18,082 nucleotides of DNA from JBOHUX01 sp050734915 (GTDB lineage Bacteria; Chloroflexota; Dormibacteria; Dormibacterales; Dormibacteraceae), in assembly GCA_050734915.1 (NCBI GenBank), contig JBOHUX010000032.1:1-18082 (forward strand), in the 5' to 3' direction. The notes below the pieces were generated by a model that saw only the letters and a list, made by a program, of their open reading frames with translations, searched no databases and had not been told where the DNA came from. Below, one piece after another: positions 1-7,071 of the stretch. Both the position numbers and the translations under genes were made by a program. Every line of letters starts with the position of its first letter. The stretch's first letter is position 1.

Positions 1-614
1 GGGCCGAGGCGCTCGGCGAGGACCGCCAGACGCGACTCGACGGGTTCCGAGCCGGTCATCTGCGAGCTGATGAGGATGCGGCGCAGCTCACCGGCCAGAT
101 CCCCTCTGAGCTGTGACAGCACCGCCGCCAGGGAGGAGCGGGAGCTTCCCCCGGCGTGGAGCTCGAGGCTGACGAGCTCCAAGATCGGACACAGCTCGGC
201 CACGAGCGCCTCGCGGCGGCGGTCCTGGGCCCGGCGCAGGAGGAGCCCGGCGACCGTGGGGACGGCGACCGCGGCCAGGGCGGCGGGGCCGGCCCCCGAC
301 GCACCGCCGAGCGCCCCCAACCCGGCCGCCGTCAACGACGCGCCGATCGTGGCCAGGCACACTCCGGCCAGGAATCGCTCCGGCGTCTCCCGCCACCCCG
401 CCTGGTCGAGACCGGCCTCCAGCCACGGTCGGAACATCCCCAGCGGAAGTGCACGGAAACGGATCGTGCCGGGCCGGCCGGCGGGTGCCGGCTGAGCCCG
501 ACGGCGTCCCAGCCAGCGCGCGGCGGGATCCCGTGCGGGACGAGTGGCGCCGAGGACCGCGAGGGCCATCCCGATGCCCGCCGGCGCTGCAGCCAGGAGG
601 GTCGGTTCAGGCAT
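1..614 (-). CDS. tadC: TadC-like type II/IV pilus inner-membrane platform protein (partial)
   Basis: This is the 5' part of the last visible Tad gene; it runs off the left edge after about 204 codons with no stop. It is probably a GspF/T2SF-family membrane protein that, with TadB, forms the platform on which the TadA ATPase acts. The visible protein has an N-terminal hydrophobic stretch, a basic linker, a hydrophobic alanine/glycine/leucine-rich segment near residues 80-115, then the cytoplasmic T2SF-like region with 'ELCPILELVSLELHAGGSS' and 'SLAAVLSQLRGDLAGELRRI', the usual amphipathic pattern of the family. The ATG at 612-614 overlaps the tadB stop by 8 nt (ATGCCTGA) and has no good ribosome binding site, so translational coupling is likely. 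The TadC name rests mainly on position after TadB; the family call is firmer. Confidence 0.8.
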   Translation of the reverse strand, partial: MPEPTLLAAAPAGIGMALAVLGATRPARDPAARWLGRRRAQPAPAGRPGTIRFRALPLGMFRPWLEAGLDQAGWRETPERFLAGVCLATIGASLTAAGLGALGGASGAGPAALAAVAVPTVAGLLLRRAQDRRREALVAELCPILELVSLELHAGGSSRSSLAAVLSQLRGDLAGELRRILISSQMTGSEPVESRLAVLAERLG

Positions 615-1494
615 CGGCGAGGTCCATGCGCGGCTCCTGGGGGAGCCGCAGCCAGCGCAGCATCCAGAGATAGCTGAGCCCCATGATCGCGAACATCAAG
701 ATCAGGAAGAGCTCGCCCGCCGGCGACCGGTAGGCGTCGAGGTAGGGCGAGCGAAGGGCGGTGAGGACCAGAAGAAAGGCGATCGGCAGGCAGATGATGA
801 GCCGGGCCGCCGAACGCGCCTGAACCTGGAGCGCCTCCGCCTCGCGCTCGACCTCGTGGATGGCGGTAACGGTCTCCTCGACGTCGGTGAAGAGCGGGCC
901 CAGCGCCCCGCCCGCCGGCCGCTGGACGAGAACGGCGGCCGCCAGGAGGTCGAAGACGGGCTCCTCCACCCGCGCCCGGGCCTCCCGCCAGGCGGCGCGC
1001 TGCCGGCCGGCGAGCGCGGCGGCGGTGATCCCCGCGAATTCCGACCGGAGCGGGACCGGCCCCCGCTCGGCCAGCACCGAGATGCACTGCTGGACGCCCA
1101 CCCCGCCGGTCTCCAGGAGCTGGCGCAGGAGCCGGATCGCCTCCAGCACCGCGTCCTGGCGCGCGTGCCGGCGCGACCGCGCACGAGCCTTGACCGCGGC
1201 GCGGACGAGTACCGCCCCGCCCACGCCGGCCGTCAGCGCGAGCGCCACCAAGCCGCTCAGAAGCAGCCCGAGGAGGCAGCCCAGCGTGGCTCCCGCGAGC
1301 TCGAGCCCGAGCAGCAGCCGGTGATCAAGCCAGGTCCACCCGGAGGATTCCGCCAGCCGCCTGTCGCCCCGCCCCAGCCGGACGGCGAGATCGGTCAGTG
1401 GCGCCCGCAGCGGTACTCCCCGGGCGGGCGCCGACAGCAGCAGGACGGCGGCCCCCGCGCCGAGGCCGAAGCAGGCGGCGGCGATGTCAAGCAT
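607..1494 (-). CDS. tadB: TadB-like type II secretion F-domain membrane protein
   Basis: Encodes 295 residues, the usual size for TadB/TadC proteins. An N-terminal membrane segment (about 3-20) is followed by a hydrophobic pair around residues 60-95, then the T2SF cytoplasmic domain ('AIRLLRQLLETGGVGVQQCI', 'ARARVEEPVFDLLAAAVLVQ') and two C-terminal membrane segments ('LIICLPIAFLLVLTAL', 'LFLILMFAIMGLSYLWML'). The role would be the inner-membrane platform of the Flp/Tad pilus or related secretion machine. The longer open frame reaches 1770, but the ATG at 1492-1494 is chosen because GGAGGG lies 5 nt upstream and because it gives an 8-nt overlap (ATGCTTGA) with the cpaF stop. The gene is followed by tadC with the same type of overlap. 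Confidence 0.87.
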   Translation of the reverse strand: MLDIAAACFGLGAGAAVLLLSAPARGVPLRAPLTDLAVRLGRGDRRLAESSGWTWLDHRLLLGLELAGATLGCLLGLLLSGLVALALTAGVGGAVLVRAAVKARARSRRHARQDAVLEAIRLLRQLLETGGVGVQQCISVLAERGPVPLRSEFAGITAAALAGRQRAAWREARARVEEPVFDLLAAAVLVQRPAGGALGPLFTDVEETVTAIHEVEREAEALQVQARSAARLIICLPIAFLLVLTALRSPYLDAYRSPAGELFLILMFAIMGLSYLWMLRWLRLPQEPRMDLADA

Positions 1495-2776
1495 CGAGAC
1501 CCTCCAGCAGCCGCTCGGGGTCCTCAGGGCCGAGCTTGGCCAGGATCCGGTCTGGCATCGCCGAGAGTGAGCCGGTGCGGCGCCAAGAGCCGCCCGCGGA
1601 GATCGTCGCCAGCTCGTCCACCGTCGCCCGCCCCGCCTCCACGCCCGCCACGTAGCCGACCGAGCGCAGCTGGCGGCGCCGAGGCCCCTCGGTGCTCGTG
1701 AGGCCGAGCTGGAGGACGAGATCAACAGTCCGCACGACCTCCGCCAGGAGGGCGTCCGGCCCCGGCGCATGCGCGTTTCGCAGCGCCAGGCGGACCAGCC
1801 GGGGCACGGTGTCGCGGGGAGACTCGGAATGCAGGGTGCAGATCGAGCCCGGATGCCCCGTGTTCATGGCGTCCAGGAGGTCGAGAGCCTCGGGGCCTCT
1901 GACCTCTCCGATCACGATCCGGTCGGGAGACATGCGGAGCGCCTCGTGGACCAGCATCTGGATGCTAATCGCCCCCCTGCCCTCGGTGTTGGCCGGCCGT
2001 CCCTCCAGGGAGATGCAGTCGGGCAGCTCGCGCCAGAGGTGCAGCTCCGCCTGGTCCTCGATGGTGACCAACCGCTCTTGGGCAGGGATGAGCCGGCAGA
2101 GGACGCGGGTGAAGGTGGTCTTGCCTGCCCCCGTCCCCCCCGCCACGAGGATGTTGAGGCGCGAGCGCACCGCCGCTTCCAGGAACCGGGTCAGGCCGGC
2201 GGGCAGGAAGCCGGCGGCGACCAGGTCGTCCAGGGAGCGGAATCGGGCCGGAGGGTGGCGCCGGATGGTGACGCTCATCGGCCGCGCCGGCGGCGACAGG
2301 GCCGCGTGCAGGCGGCTGCCGTCGGGCAGCGTCAGGGTGACCGTGGGGCTGGCCCGATCGAGGCGGGCCGACCCCGAGCCGTCCGTATACCAGTGGACGA
2401 GGCCGACCAGCCCTTCGTCGTCCGCGAAGGGAGGCGCCACCTGCTCGCGGACCCCGCCCTTGAGGACGAAGCAGGAGGCGGTGCCGTTGATGCGGACCTC
2501 CTCTACGTCGGGATCGGCCAGGTGCTGGGCGAGCGGGCCCAACGGGGTGACCGACCCGAAGACGCGGCGCCACAGTGCCTGGCACTGCTCGCGGTCGAGC
2601 ACATAGCCTGTCCTCCGCTGCTCCTCGTCGACCAACCGCCCCACCAGCTGGTATGCCCACTCCTGGTCCTCCATGTGAAGGCGGCCCCCTCCGCGCGCCC
2701 CCAGCTCACGCGCCAGCTCCAGCTCGACGCGCGAACGGAGCCGCGACTCGGCCTCCCGCTCCAGGTCTAGGGCCAC
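1487..2776 (-). CDS. cpaF: CpaF/TadA-family secretion ATPase
   Basis: Encodes about 429 residues, typical for the CpaF/TadA hexameric ATPase that powers Flp pilus assembly at the cytoplasmic face of the inner membrane. The N-terminal domain carries 'DPDVEEVRING', the GspE/VirB11-type signature. The Walker A motif GGTGAGKTTF has its lysine near residue 219; the Asp box is 'LVTIEDQAELHL'; Walker B is 'RIVIGEVRG' near residue 289; the His box is 'GSICTLHSE'. All catalytic elements are intact. The GTG start at 2774-2776 is chosen because GAGGG lies 7 nt upstream and it overlaps the preceding stop by 10 nt. An open frame continues to 2983, but that part is low-complexity Arg/Pro/Gly translation antisense-like to the upstream gene and is rejected. 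A downstream ATG at codon about 35 is a weaker alternative. Confidence 0.93.
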   Translation of the reverse strand: MALDLEREAESRLRSRVELELARELGARGGGRLHMEDQEWAYQLVGRLVDEEQRRTGYVLDREQCQALWRRVFGSVTPLGPLAQHLADPDVEEVRINGTASCFVLKGGVREQVAPPFADDEGLVGLVHWYTDGSGSARLDRASPTVTLTLPDGSRLHAALSPPARPMSVTIRRHPPARFRSLDDLVAAGFLPAGLTRFLEAAVRSRLNILVAGGTGAGKTTFTRVLCRLIPAQERLVTIEDQAELHLWRELPDCISLEGRPANTEGRGAISIQMLVHEALRMSPDRIVIGEVRGPEALDLLDAMNTGHPGSICTLHSESPRDTVPRLVRLALRNAHAPGPDALLAEVVRTVDLVLQLGLTSTEGPRRRQLRSVGYVAGVEAGRATVDELATISAGGSWRRTGSLSAMPDRILAKLGPEDPERLLEGLDA

Positions 2777-3531
2777 GCGCGCACCCTCACCGAGCAGTCC
2801 GGGTGGACCGTGCGCGCCAGCTCGCGGAAGGGCGTCGAGAACGGCCGCCGGCGGTGCGGGGCGGCGCCCCGCTCGAGGACCGCCCGGGCCGTGCGGGCGT
2901 CCTCGCGGATGCGGACCACGAGCGGGAGCGCGTGGCGATCGGCGAGCACGCCCTCGCCCCCCCGCAGCCGCGAGGGGCCGCACCGGTTGGCGACGAGGCC
3001 CGCGTCGCCGCCCGGCGGCCGCTCCGCCAGCGCCCGGTCGGCCCGGTCGAGGCCGAGCCGATCTGGCACCACCACCCAGAGCACCCAGTCGGCCGCCGCC
3101 ATCAGCTGCCGCTGGAAGGGGCCCAGCCCGTGGCCGACGTCCACGACCACCGCAGCGTGGGCGCCACGCGCCTGGGCCGCCAGCTCCCGGCCGTCGATGC
3201 CGTCCGTCCGCCCCAGCTCCACCACCCCCAGGCGCTCACCGGCGGGGCTCGCCAGCTCGCGTATGGCCGCAGGGGTCAGGGCTCCCTGGCCGGCGGCCCG
3301 GGCGAAGGCGGGCTGGAGGGCGGGCAGGTCCAGCCAGGCCGCGACCCCCGGCGCCTCGGCGTCGGCATCGAGGAGGAGTGTCTCCAGCCCGCTCTCGGCC
3401 AGGCAGCGACTGAGGCCGATGGCGACGAACGTGCAGCCTGGGCTCCCCTTGCCACCCGCGACGGCGACGACGCGAGACCGCGGCCGCCCCTCGAGGCCCT
3501 CCGGAACGGTGGGCGCGGTCGCAGCGCTCAT
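2767..3531 (-). CDS. ParA/MinD-like ATPase of the Tad operon (CpaE/TadZ-like)
   Basis: Encodes 254 residues. After a 20-residue leader, the fold starts with a beta strand and a deviant Walker A, 'GGKGSPGCTF', at residues 26-35. The signature lysine (K28) is present, but the position of the P-loop lysine is cysteine (C33). 'TLLLDADAEAPG' follows as the usual ParA second motif, and 'AAVVVDVGHGLG' is the Walker B strand. CpaE/TadZ proteins localise the pilus machine at the pole; this one lacks the N-terminal receiver-like domain of classical CpaE. ATGA overlap (3528-3531) with the cpaB stop supports the ATG start. The open frame extends far upstream to 4749, but that part is antisense to cpaB and the next gene. 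Position between cpaB and cpaF makes the Tad assignment good; whether it binds or hydrolyses ATP is uncertain. Confidence 0.85.
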   Translation of the reverse strand: MSAATAPTVPEGLEGRPRSRVVAVAGGKGSPGCTFVAIGLSRCLAESGLETLLLDADAEAPGVAAWLDLPALQPAFARAAGQGALTPAAIRELASPAGERLGVVELGRTDGIDGRELAAQARGAHAAVVVDVGHGLGPFQRQLMAAADWVLWVVVPDRLGLDRADRALAERPPGGDAGLVANRCGPSRLRGGEGVLADRHALPLVVRIREDARTARAVLERGAAPHRRRPFSTPFRELARTVHPDCSVRVRAWP

Positions 3532-4127
3532 GACCGGGCCAGGTCGGCCGCCTGCTGGGCGGAGCCAACCGGCTCTCCGTCGCCCCCGCCGGGGCCCGAG
3601 ACCACCACCGCCGCCAACGGCATCGAGCCGGCGAAGACGAACGCTGGCGCCTGACGGGTGGGAACCGAGAGCACGAGCCCACCCGGAGTGACCGCCGCCA
3701 CGCGGACCCCGAGCGCGAAGGGCGTCACCAGCGGCCGACCGGGGTCGCCCAGGGCGAAGAGGTCGACCAGGTCCCCGGGCCTTGTGGGGGGAAGATCCTT
3801 GATGGTGACCAGCACCAGCCGCAGCGAGACGCCGCGCTCGAGGTCCCCCCGCTGGATGATCTGCCCCGCGGTGAGGGCGTGGACCGCATGCCGGCCCAGA
3901 AGGGGCGCCGGGGAGTCGGCCGCGAACGCGGCGGCGGCCTGCGGTCGCTCCAGGTGCACCGTCGCCACCGCCAGCTCGGAGGCGTCGAGCTGGGCGCCGG
4001 CCGGGAGATCGCGAACCGCCACGAAGACGCGCTCGGCGCCGGCCCCACCGCCTCCCGCCGCCAGCACGCCGGCGCTGGCCAGGCCCCCCGCCAGGAGTGC
4101 CGCCAGTGCCCCCAGCCAGCGTCTCAA
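3528..4127 (-). CDS. cpaB: CpaB/RcpC-family Flp pilus assembly protein with SAF domain
   Basis: Encodes 199 residues. A short positively charged start (RRW) leads into one hydrophobic segment (about residues 5-27, Ala/Gly/Leu-rich), consistent with a signal anchor. It is followed by an SAF-like domain, 'VFVAVRDLPAGAQLDASEL', and a second beta-rich part with 'VLVTIKDLPPTRPGDLVDLFAL', the typical order of CpaB/RcpC proteins, which work on the outer side of the inner membrane in Tad pilus assembly. The start is TTG at 4125-4127, supported by GGAGAGG 5 nt upstream; no in-frame ATG fits better. It is the first gene of the minus-strand Tad operon and is divergent from the hypothetical gene at 4273. 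The C-terminus ends in a Gly/Ser/Gln-rich tail. Confidence 0.88.
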   Translation of the reverse strand: MRRWLGALAALLAGGLASAGVLAAGGGGAGAERVFVAVRDLPAGAQLDASELAVATVHLERPQAAAAFAADSPAPLLGRHAVHALTAGQIIQRGDLERGVSLRLVLVTIKDLPPTRPGDLVDLFALGDPGRPLVTPFALGVRVAAVTPGGLVLSVPTRQAPAFVFAGSMPLAAVVVSGPGGGDGEPVGSAQQAADLARS

Positions 4128-4219
4128 CGATGCCTCTCCACGCCCCGCAGGCTAGAGGCGGCGGGGACACTCTCCAACCCAGGCTGTTAACCCCCCCTCG
4201 GCCTCCTCGTGTAGGTTGG

Positions 4220-4240
4220 CTGTAAAGAGTGTCTTTACAG
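4220..4240. promoter_or_regulatory. Perfect 21-bp inverted repeat, likely operator
   Basis: Half-site CTGTAAAGA, a 3-nt centre GTG, and the exact reverse complement TCTTTACAG. It is AT-rich compared with everything around it, lies in the divergent gap between cpaB (start 4127) and the plus-strand hypothetical gene (ATG 4273), and has no T-run after it, so it looks like a dimeric repressor or activator site rather than a terminator. The half-site resembles TGTAAA-type sites bound by several regulator families; I cannot name the regulator. Confidence 0.6.
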
Positions 4241-4272
4241 ACAGAGCCCTCCCGCCTACCCTCCCCGAGGTC

Positions 4273-4908
4273 ATGGTCGCGCTGGCGAGGCTGCCCGAGG
4301 GGGGCCTGCTCGAAGAGGCGGAGGCTCCGGACGAGCGGCGGCGCAGGCTCCTGGAGGTCTCCGACGACCTTCTCGATCGGGTCGAGCGCCTCCGGCTCGA
4401 CGATCATCGGGCCCTGCCGGCGGAGCTCCGAGACGCGATCGAGGGGCTCCAGAGGCGCCTCGGCCGGCGCGATCCGCCGGTTTCGCCGGCCACGCTGCGC
4501 GCGGCCCACGAACTGGTGCTCGGGGTCCAGGCGCGCCTGATGGCCGCCAATCCGCGCAACCCGTCGCCGCGCCGCCACGCCAATCGCGCCGCCGGTCAAC
4601 CGCTCATCACCGACATCTCGGGCGGCGGGCGCTGGAAGCTCCTCGCCATGCCGCTCCCGCCTCCCGGCGGCGACGAGGCCCAATGGGCGGAGCTGGTGAT
4701 GGCGACGGTCGAACGGGCCTACGATCGCTGGGCGTACGCGCAGCACCACGCCGCCGCCAGCGCCCGGGAGAAGCGGCCCGCGCGGCGGGTTCTGGCCGCC
4801 GCCGAGGTCGCCTGGCGCAACTACACCGAGCTGCGGTCGGAGGCCGAGCGGCTCCTCGTCAGGATCCCTCGGCCTTCCTCAGGAGGTTCCGCAGCTCGGC
4901 GACCGTGA
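4273..4908 (+). CDS. Hypothetical protein, helical, unrecognised family
   Basis: Encodes 211 residues from the ATG at 4273. I do not recognise a family. The N-terminal half is strongly charged and probably helical ('DERRRRLLEVSDDLLDRVERLRLDDHRALPAELRDAIEGLQRRL'-like pattern around residues 20-60). A middle part is basic and proline-rich ('NPRNPSPRRHANRA', then 'TDISGGGRWKLLAMPLPPPGG'), and the C-terminal part is again helical with 'AQWAELVMATVERAYDRWAYA'. No signal peptide or membrane segment is seen. Codon third positions are strongly GC from the ATG onwards, which supports coding; an in-frame TTG at 4216 would extend it by 19 codons, but those first codons have low third-position GC and contain the palindrome, so they look regulatory. 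The gene is divergent from the Tad operon and its last 50 bp overlap the small minus-strand ORF. Confidence 0.68.
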   Translation: MVALARLPEGGLLEEAEAPDERRRRLLEVSDDLLDRVERLRLDDHRALPAELRDAIEGLQRRLGRRDPPVSPATLRAAHELVLGVQARLMAANPRNPSPRRHANRAAGQPLITDISGGGRWKLLAMPLPPPGGDEAQWAELVMATVERAYDRWAYAQHHAAASAREKRPARRVLAAAEVAWRNYTELRSEAERLLVRIPRPSSGGSAARRP

Positions 4909-5089
4909 GGGGCGTCGGAGAGCTCCCCAGGCGCCCGGCGACGAGCCGCAGGAAGACGGCCAGCCGATCATCCTCGAGCGCCAGCGCGCTCCGGATGACC
5001 GCGCCCGCGCCCGCGCCCGCTCCCGGCGCGAGCACGTCCATCAGCTGGGCGGCGAAGTCGGCGGGCAGGGCGGGCTCGGAGCCGTGCAC
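4859..5089 (-). CDS. Possible small hypothetical protein (76 aa)
   Basis: A GTG-started frame of 76 codons with GAGG just upstream. The product is mostly helical in pattern: 'ADFAAQLMDVLAPG', an Ala-Gly repeat made by repeated GCGCCC triplet pairs at about 5002-5025, then 'ALEDDRLAVFLRLVAGRLG' and 'PLTVAELRNLLRKAEGS'. No known family is recognised. It converges on and overlaps the previous gene by 50 bp, and its start lies only 20 bp from the divergent acyl-CoA synthetase start. The protein looks plausible (balanced composition, heptad-like leucines), but the cramped upstream space argues for caution. It could also be an antisense open frame. Confidence 0.42.
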   Translation of the reverse strand: MHGSEPALPADFAAQLMDVLAPGAGAGAGAVIRSALALEDDRLAVFLRLVAGRLGSSPTPLTVAELRNLLRKAEGS

Positions 5090-5094
5090 CTCAC

Positions 5095-5100
5095 TAGAAT
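5095..5100 (+). promoter_or_regulatory. Possible -10 element for the acyl-CoA synthetase gene
   Basis: TAGAAT lies 9 nt before the ATG at 5110. The same spacing, TAGGAT-N9-ATG, is found before the gene starting at 17847. A GAGGG ribosome binding site sits between hexamer and start, so the transcript would have a very short leader. No convincing -35 box is visible. Confidence 0.35.
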
Positions 5101-5109
5101 GAGGGCTCG

Positions 5110-7065
5110 ATGCAGCCGGTGGTGATCGGCGACGTGGTCTGGCGGCCGTCGCCCGACGTCATCCGGCGAAGCCGGCTGACGCGGTTCATGGCCCGCCATG
5201 GCATCTCCGACCTGGGCGAGCTGCAGAAGCGCTCGACGGACGATCTCGAGTGGTTCTGGACGGCCGCCACCGAGGACATCGGGATCAGGTGGGCGCGGCC
5301 GTTCGAGCGCGTCCTGGACGAGTCGCGCGGCGCCGAATGGGCGACGTGGTTCACCGGTGGCGAGCTGAACATCGTGGACAGCTGCCTCGCCCGGAACATC
5401 GACGAGGGACGCGGTGACGCCGCCGCCCTGATCTGGGAGGGCGAGCCGGGCGAGGTGCGCCGCCTCACCTTCCGGGAGCTGGAGGCCGAGGTCTGCCGCC
5501 TCGCCAACGCGCTCCGCCGCCTGCGGGTCGGGCGGGCCGATCGGGTCGGGATCTTCATGCCGATGACACCCGAGGTGGCCATCGCCGCCCTCGCCTGCGC
5601 CAAGATAGGCGCCGTCTTCGTCCCGCTCTTCAGCGGTTACGGCCCCGGCGCCATCGCCTCCCGGCTCAACGACGTCGGGGCCAAGCTGCTCATCTGCGCC
5701 GACGGCTTCTATCGCCGAGGCGCCGTGATCGAGATGAAGGAGACCGCGGACGCGGCGCTGGAGCGGTGCCCCACGGTGGAGAGGGTCATCGTGCACCGGC
5801 GCGTCGGACGCGAGATCCCCTGGAAGCACGGCCGCGACCTCATCTGGGACCAGCTCCTGGAGGAGGAGCCGGCCGTGGCCACGACCGAGCACCTCGATCC
5901 CGAGACGCCCTTCATGATCGTCCACACCTCCGGCACCACGGGCCGCCCCAAGGGCGCCCTCCACGTCCACGGCGGCTTCCCGGTCAAGGCCGCCCAGGAC
6001 ATGGCCCACGGGTTCGACCTCGAGAGCGGCGAGGTCATGTTCTGGTTCACGGACATGGGTTGGATGATGGGCCCCTGGCTCATCTTCGGGACGCTGATCC
6101 TGGGCGCGACGATGCTTCTCTACGAGGGGACGCCGGACACGCCCGGGCCGGACCGACTGTGGCGCATGGTCGAGGAGCATGGGGTCACCCATCTGGGCGT
6201 CTCGCCGACGCTGGTCCGGGCACTGATGACGGCCGGCGACGCGCCTCCCGGCGGCCACGACCTCTCGAGCCTGCGCGTCCTGGGCGGAACCGGCGAGCCC
6301 TGGAACCCAGAGCCATGGCGGTGGTACTTCGAGAACATCGGCGGTGGCCGGATTCCCGTCATCAACTACTCGGGGGGGACCGAGATCTCGGGCGGCATCG
6401 TGTGTGGCAACGTCCTCACCCCGCTCCGTCCCTGCTCCTTCGCCGGACCCATGCCGGGGATCGCCGCCGACGTGCTCGACGAAGAGGGCGTGGGAGTTCG
6501 GGGAGAGGTCGGCGAGCTCGCCATCCGGCGCCCCTGGCCGGGCATGACGAGAGGCTTCTGGCACGACGACGAACGCTACCTGGCCGCGTACTGGAGCCGC
6601 TTCCCGGGCGTCTGGGTGCACGGGGACTGGGCCTACGTCGATCCCCGCGACGGTCTCTGGTACATCCTCGGCCGGTCCGACGACACCATCAAGGTGGCCG
6701 GCAAGCGGCTCGGCCCCGCCGAGGTGGAGTCCGTCCTCGTCGGCCATCCCGCGGTGGCCGAGTCGGCCGCGGTCGGCGTGCCAGACGATCTCAAGGGCGA
6801 GGCGCTGGTATGCTTCGTGGCGCTCCGCCCCGGGGAGCGGGGTGACGAGCGCCTCGCCGCCGAGCTGAAGGACGAAGTGGCCGCCTCGCTGGGCAGGCCG
6901 CTGCGGCCCGCGGCGGTGCACTTCGTGCCCGACCTGCCGCGGACGCGCAACGGCAAGATCCTGAGGCGGGTCGTGAAGGCGGTCTACCTGGGGCTGGAGC
7001 CGGGCGACCTGTCGTCGCTGGAGAATCCCGCCGCGCTGGAAGCGATCGCAGGCAGCCGCGGCTAG
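5110..7065 (+). CDS. AMP-dependent acyl-CoA synthetase, acetyl-CoA synthetase-like
   Basis: Encodes 651 residues, the length of acetyl-CoA synthetases (ANL superfamily), which make an acyl-AMP and then an acyl-CoA. Seen: an N-terminal ACS-like domain with 'WWxxA'-style opening replaced by 'EWFWTAATEDIGIRW', the ATP motif TSGTTGRPKGALH (residues 273-285), 'GWMMGPWLIFG', 'YSGGTEISGG' (420-429), the hinge region 'WVHGDWAYVDPRDGLWYILGRSDDTIKVAGKR', and the catalytic lysine in 'RTRNGKILRR' (K616). The residue context where true acetyl-CoA synthetases carry a 'WWQTE' sequence, whose tryptophan limits the acyl pocket, is 'NYSGGTE' here, so the substrate may be propionate or a larger or branched acid. 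ATG at 5110 is preceded by GAGGG at 4 nt. It is followed after 6 nt by an MFS transporter, probably in one operon. Confidence 0.92.
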   Translation: MQPVVIGDVVWRPSPDVIRRSRLTRFMARHGISDLGELQKRSTDDLEWFWTAATEDIGIRWARPFERVLDESRGAEWATWFTGGELNIVDSCLARNIDEGRGDAAALIWEGEPGEVRRLTFRELEAEVCRLANALRRLRVGRADRVGIFMPMTPEVAIAALACAKIGAVFVPLFSGYGPGAIASRLNDVGAKLLICADGFYRRGAVIEMKETADAALERCPTVERVIVHRRVGREIPWKHGRDLIWDQLLEEEPAVATTEHLDPETPFMIVHTSGTTGRPKGALHVHGGFPVKAAQDMAHGFDLESGEVMFWFTDMGWMMGPWLIFGTLILGATMLLYEGTPDTPGPDRLWRMVEEHGVTHLGVSPTLVRALMTAGDAPPGGHDLSSLRVLGGTGEPWNPEPWRWYFENIGGGRIPVINYSGGTEISGGIVCGNVLTPLRPCSFAGPMPGIAADVLDEEGVGVRGEVGELAIRRPWPGMTRGFWHDDERYLAAYWSRFPGVWVHGDWAYVDPRDGLWYILGRSDDTIKVAGKRLGPAEVESVLVGHPAVAESAAVGVPDDLKGEALVCFVALRPGERGDERLAAELKDEVAASLGRPLRPAAVHFVPDLPRTRNGKILRRVVKAVYLGLEPGDLSSLENPAALEAIAGSRG

Positions 7066-7071
7066 CCGCGG
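7056..7071. repeat. Perfect 16-bp GC palindrome at the gene junction
   Basis: CCGCGGCTAGCCGCGG covers the stop codon of the acyl-CoA synthetase (TAG at 7063-7065) and ends one base before the GTG of the MFS gene. As RNA it would fold as a six-base-pair GC stem with a CUAG loop, right where a ribosome would bind for the MFS gene. No T-run follows, so it is not a classical terminator. Confidence 0.55.

Noticed and set aside
4999..5026. GCGCCC repeat tract, considered as a regulatory repeat
   Set aside because: Short, GC-only and inside a possible coding frame (Ala-Gly run); best explained as slippage in GC-rich DNA.
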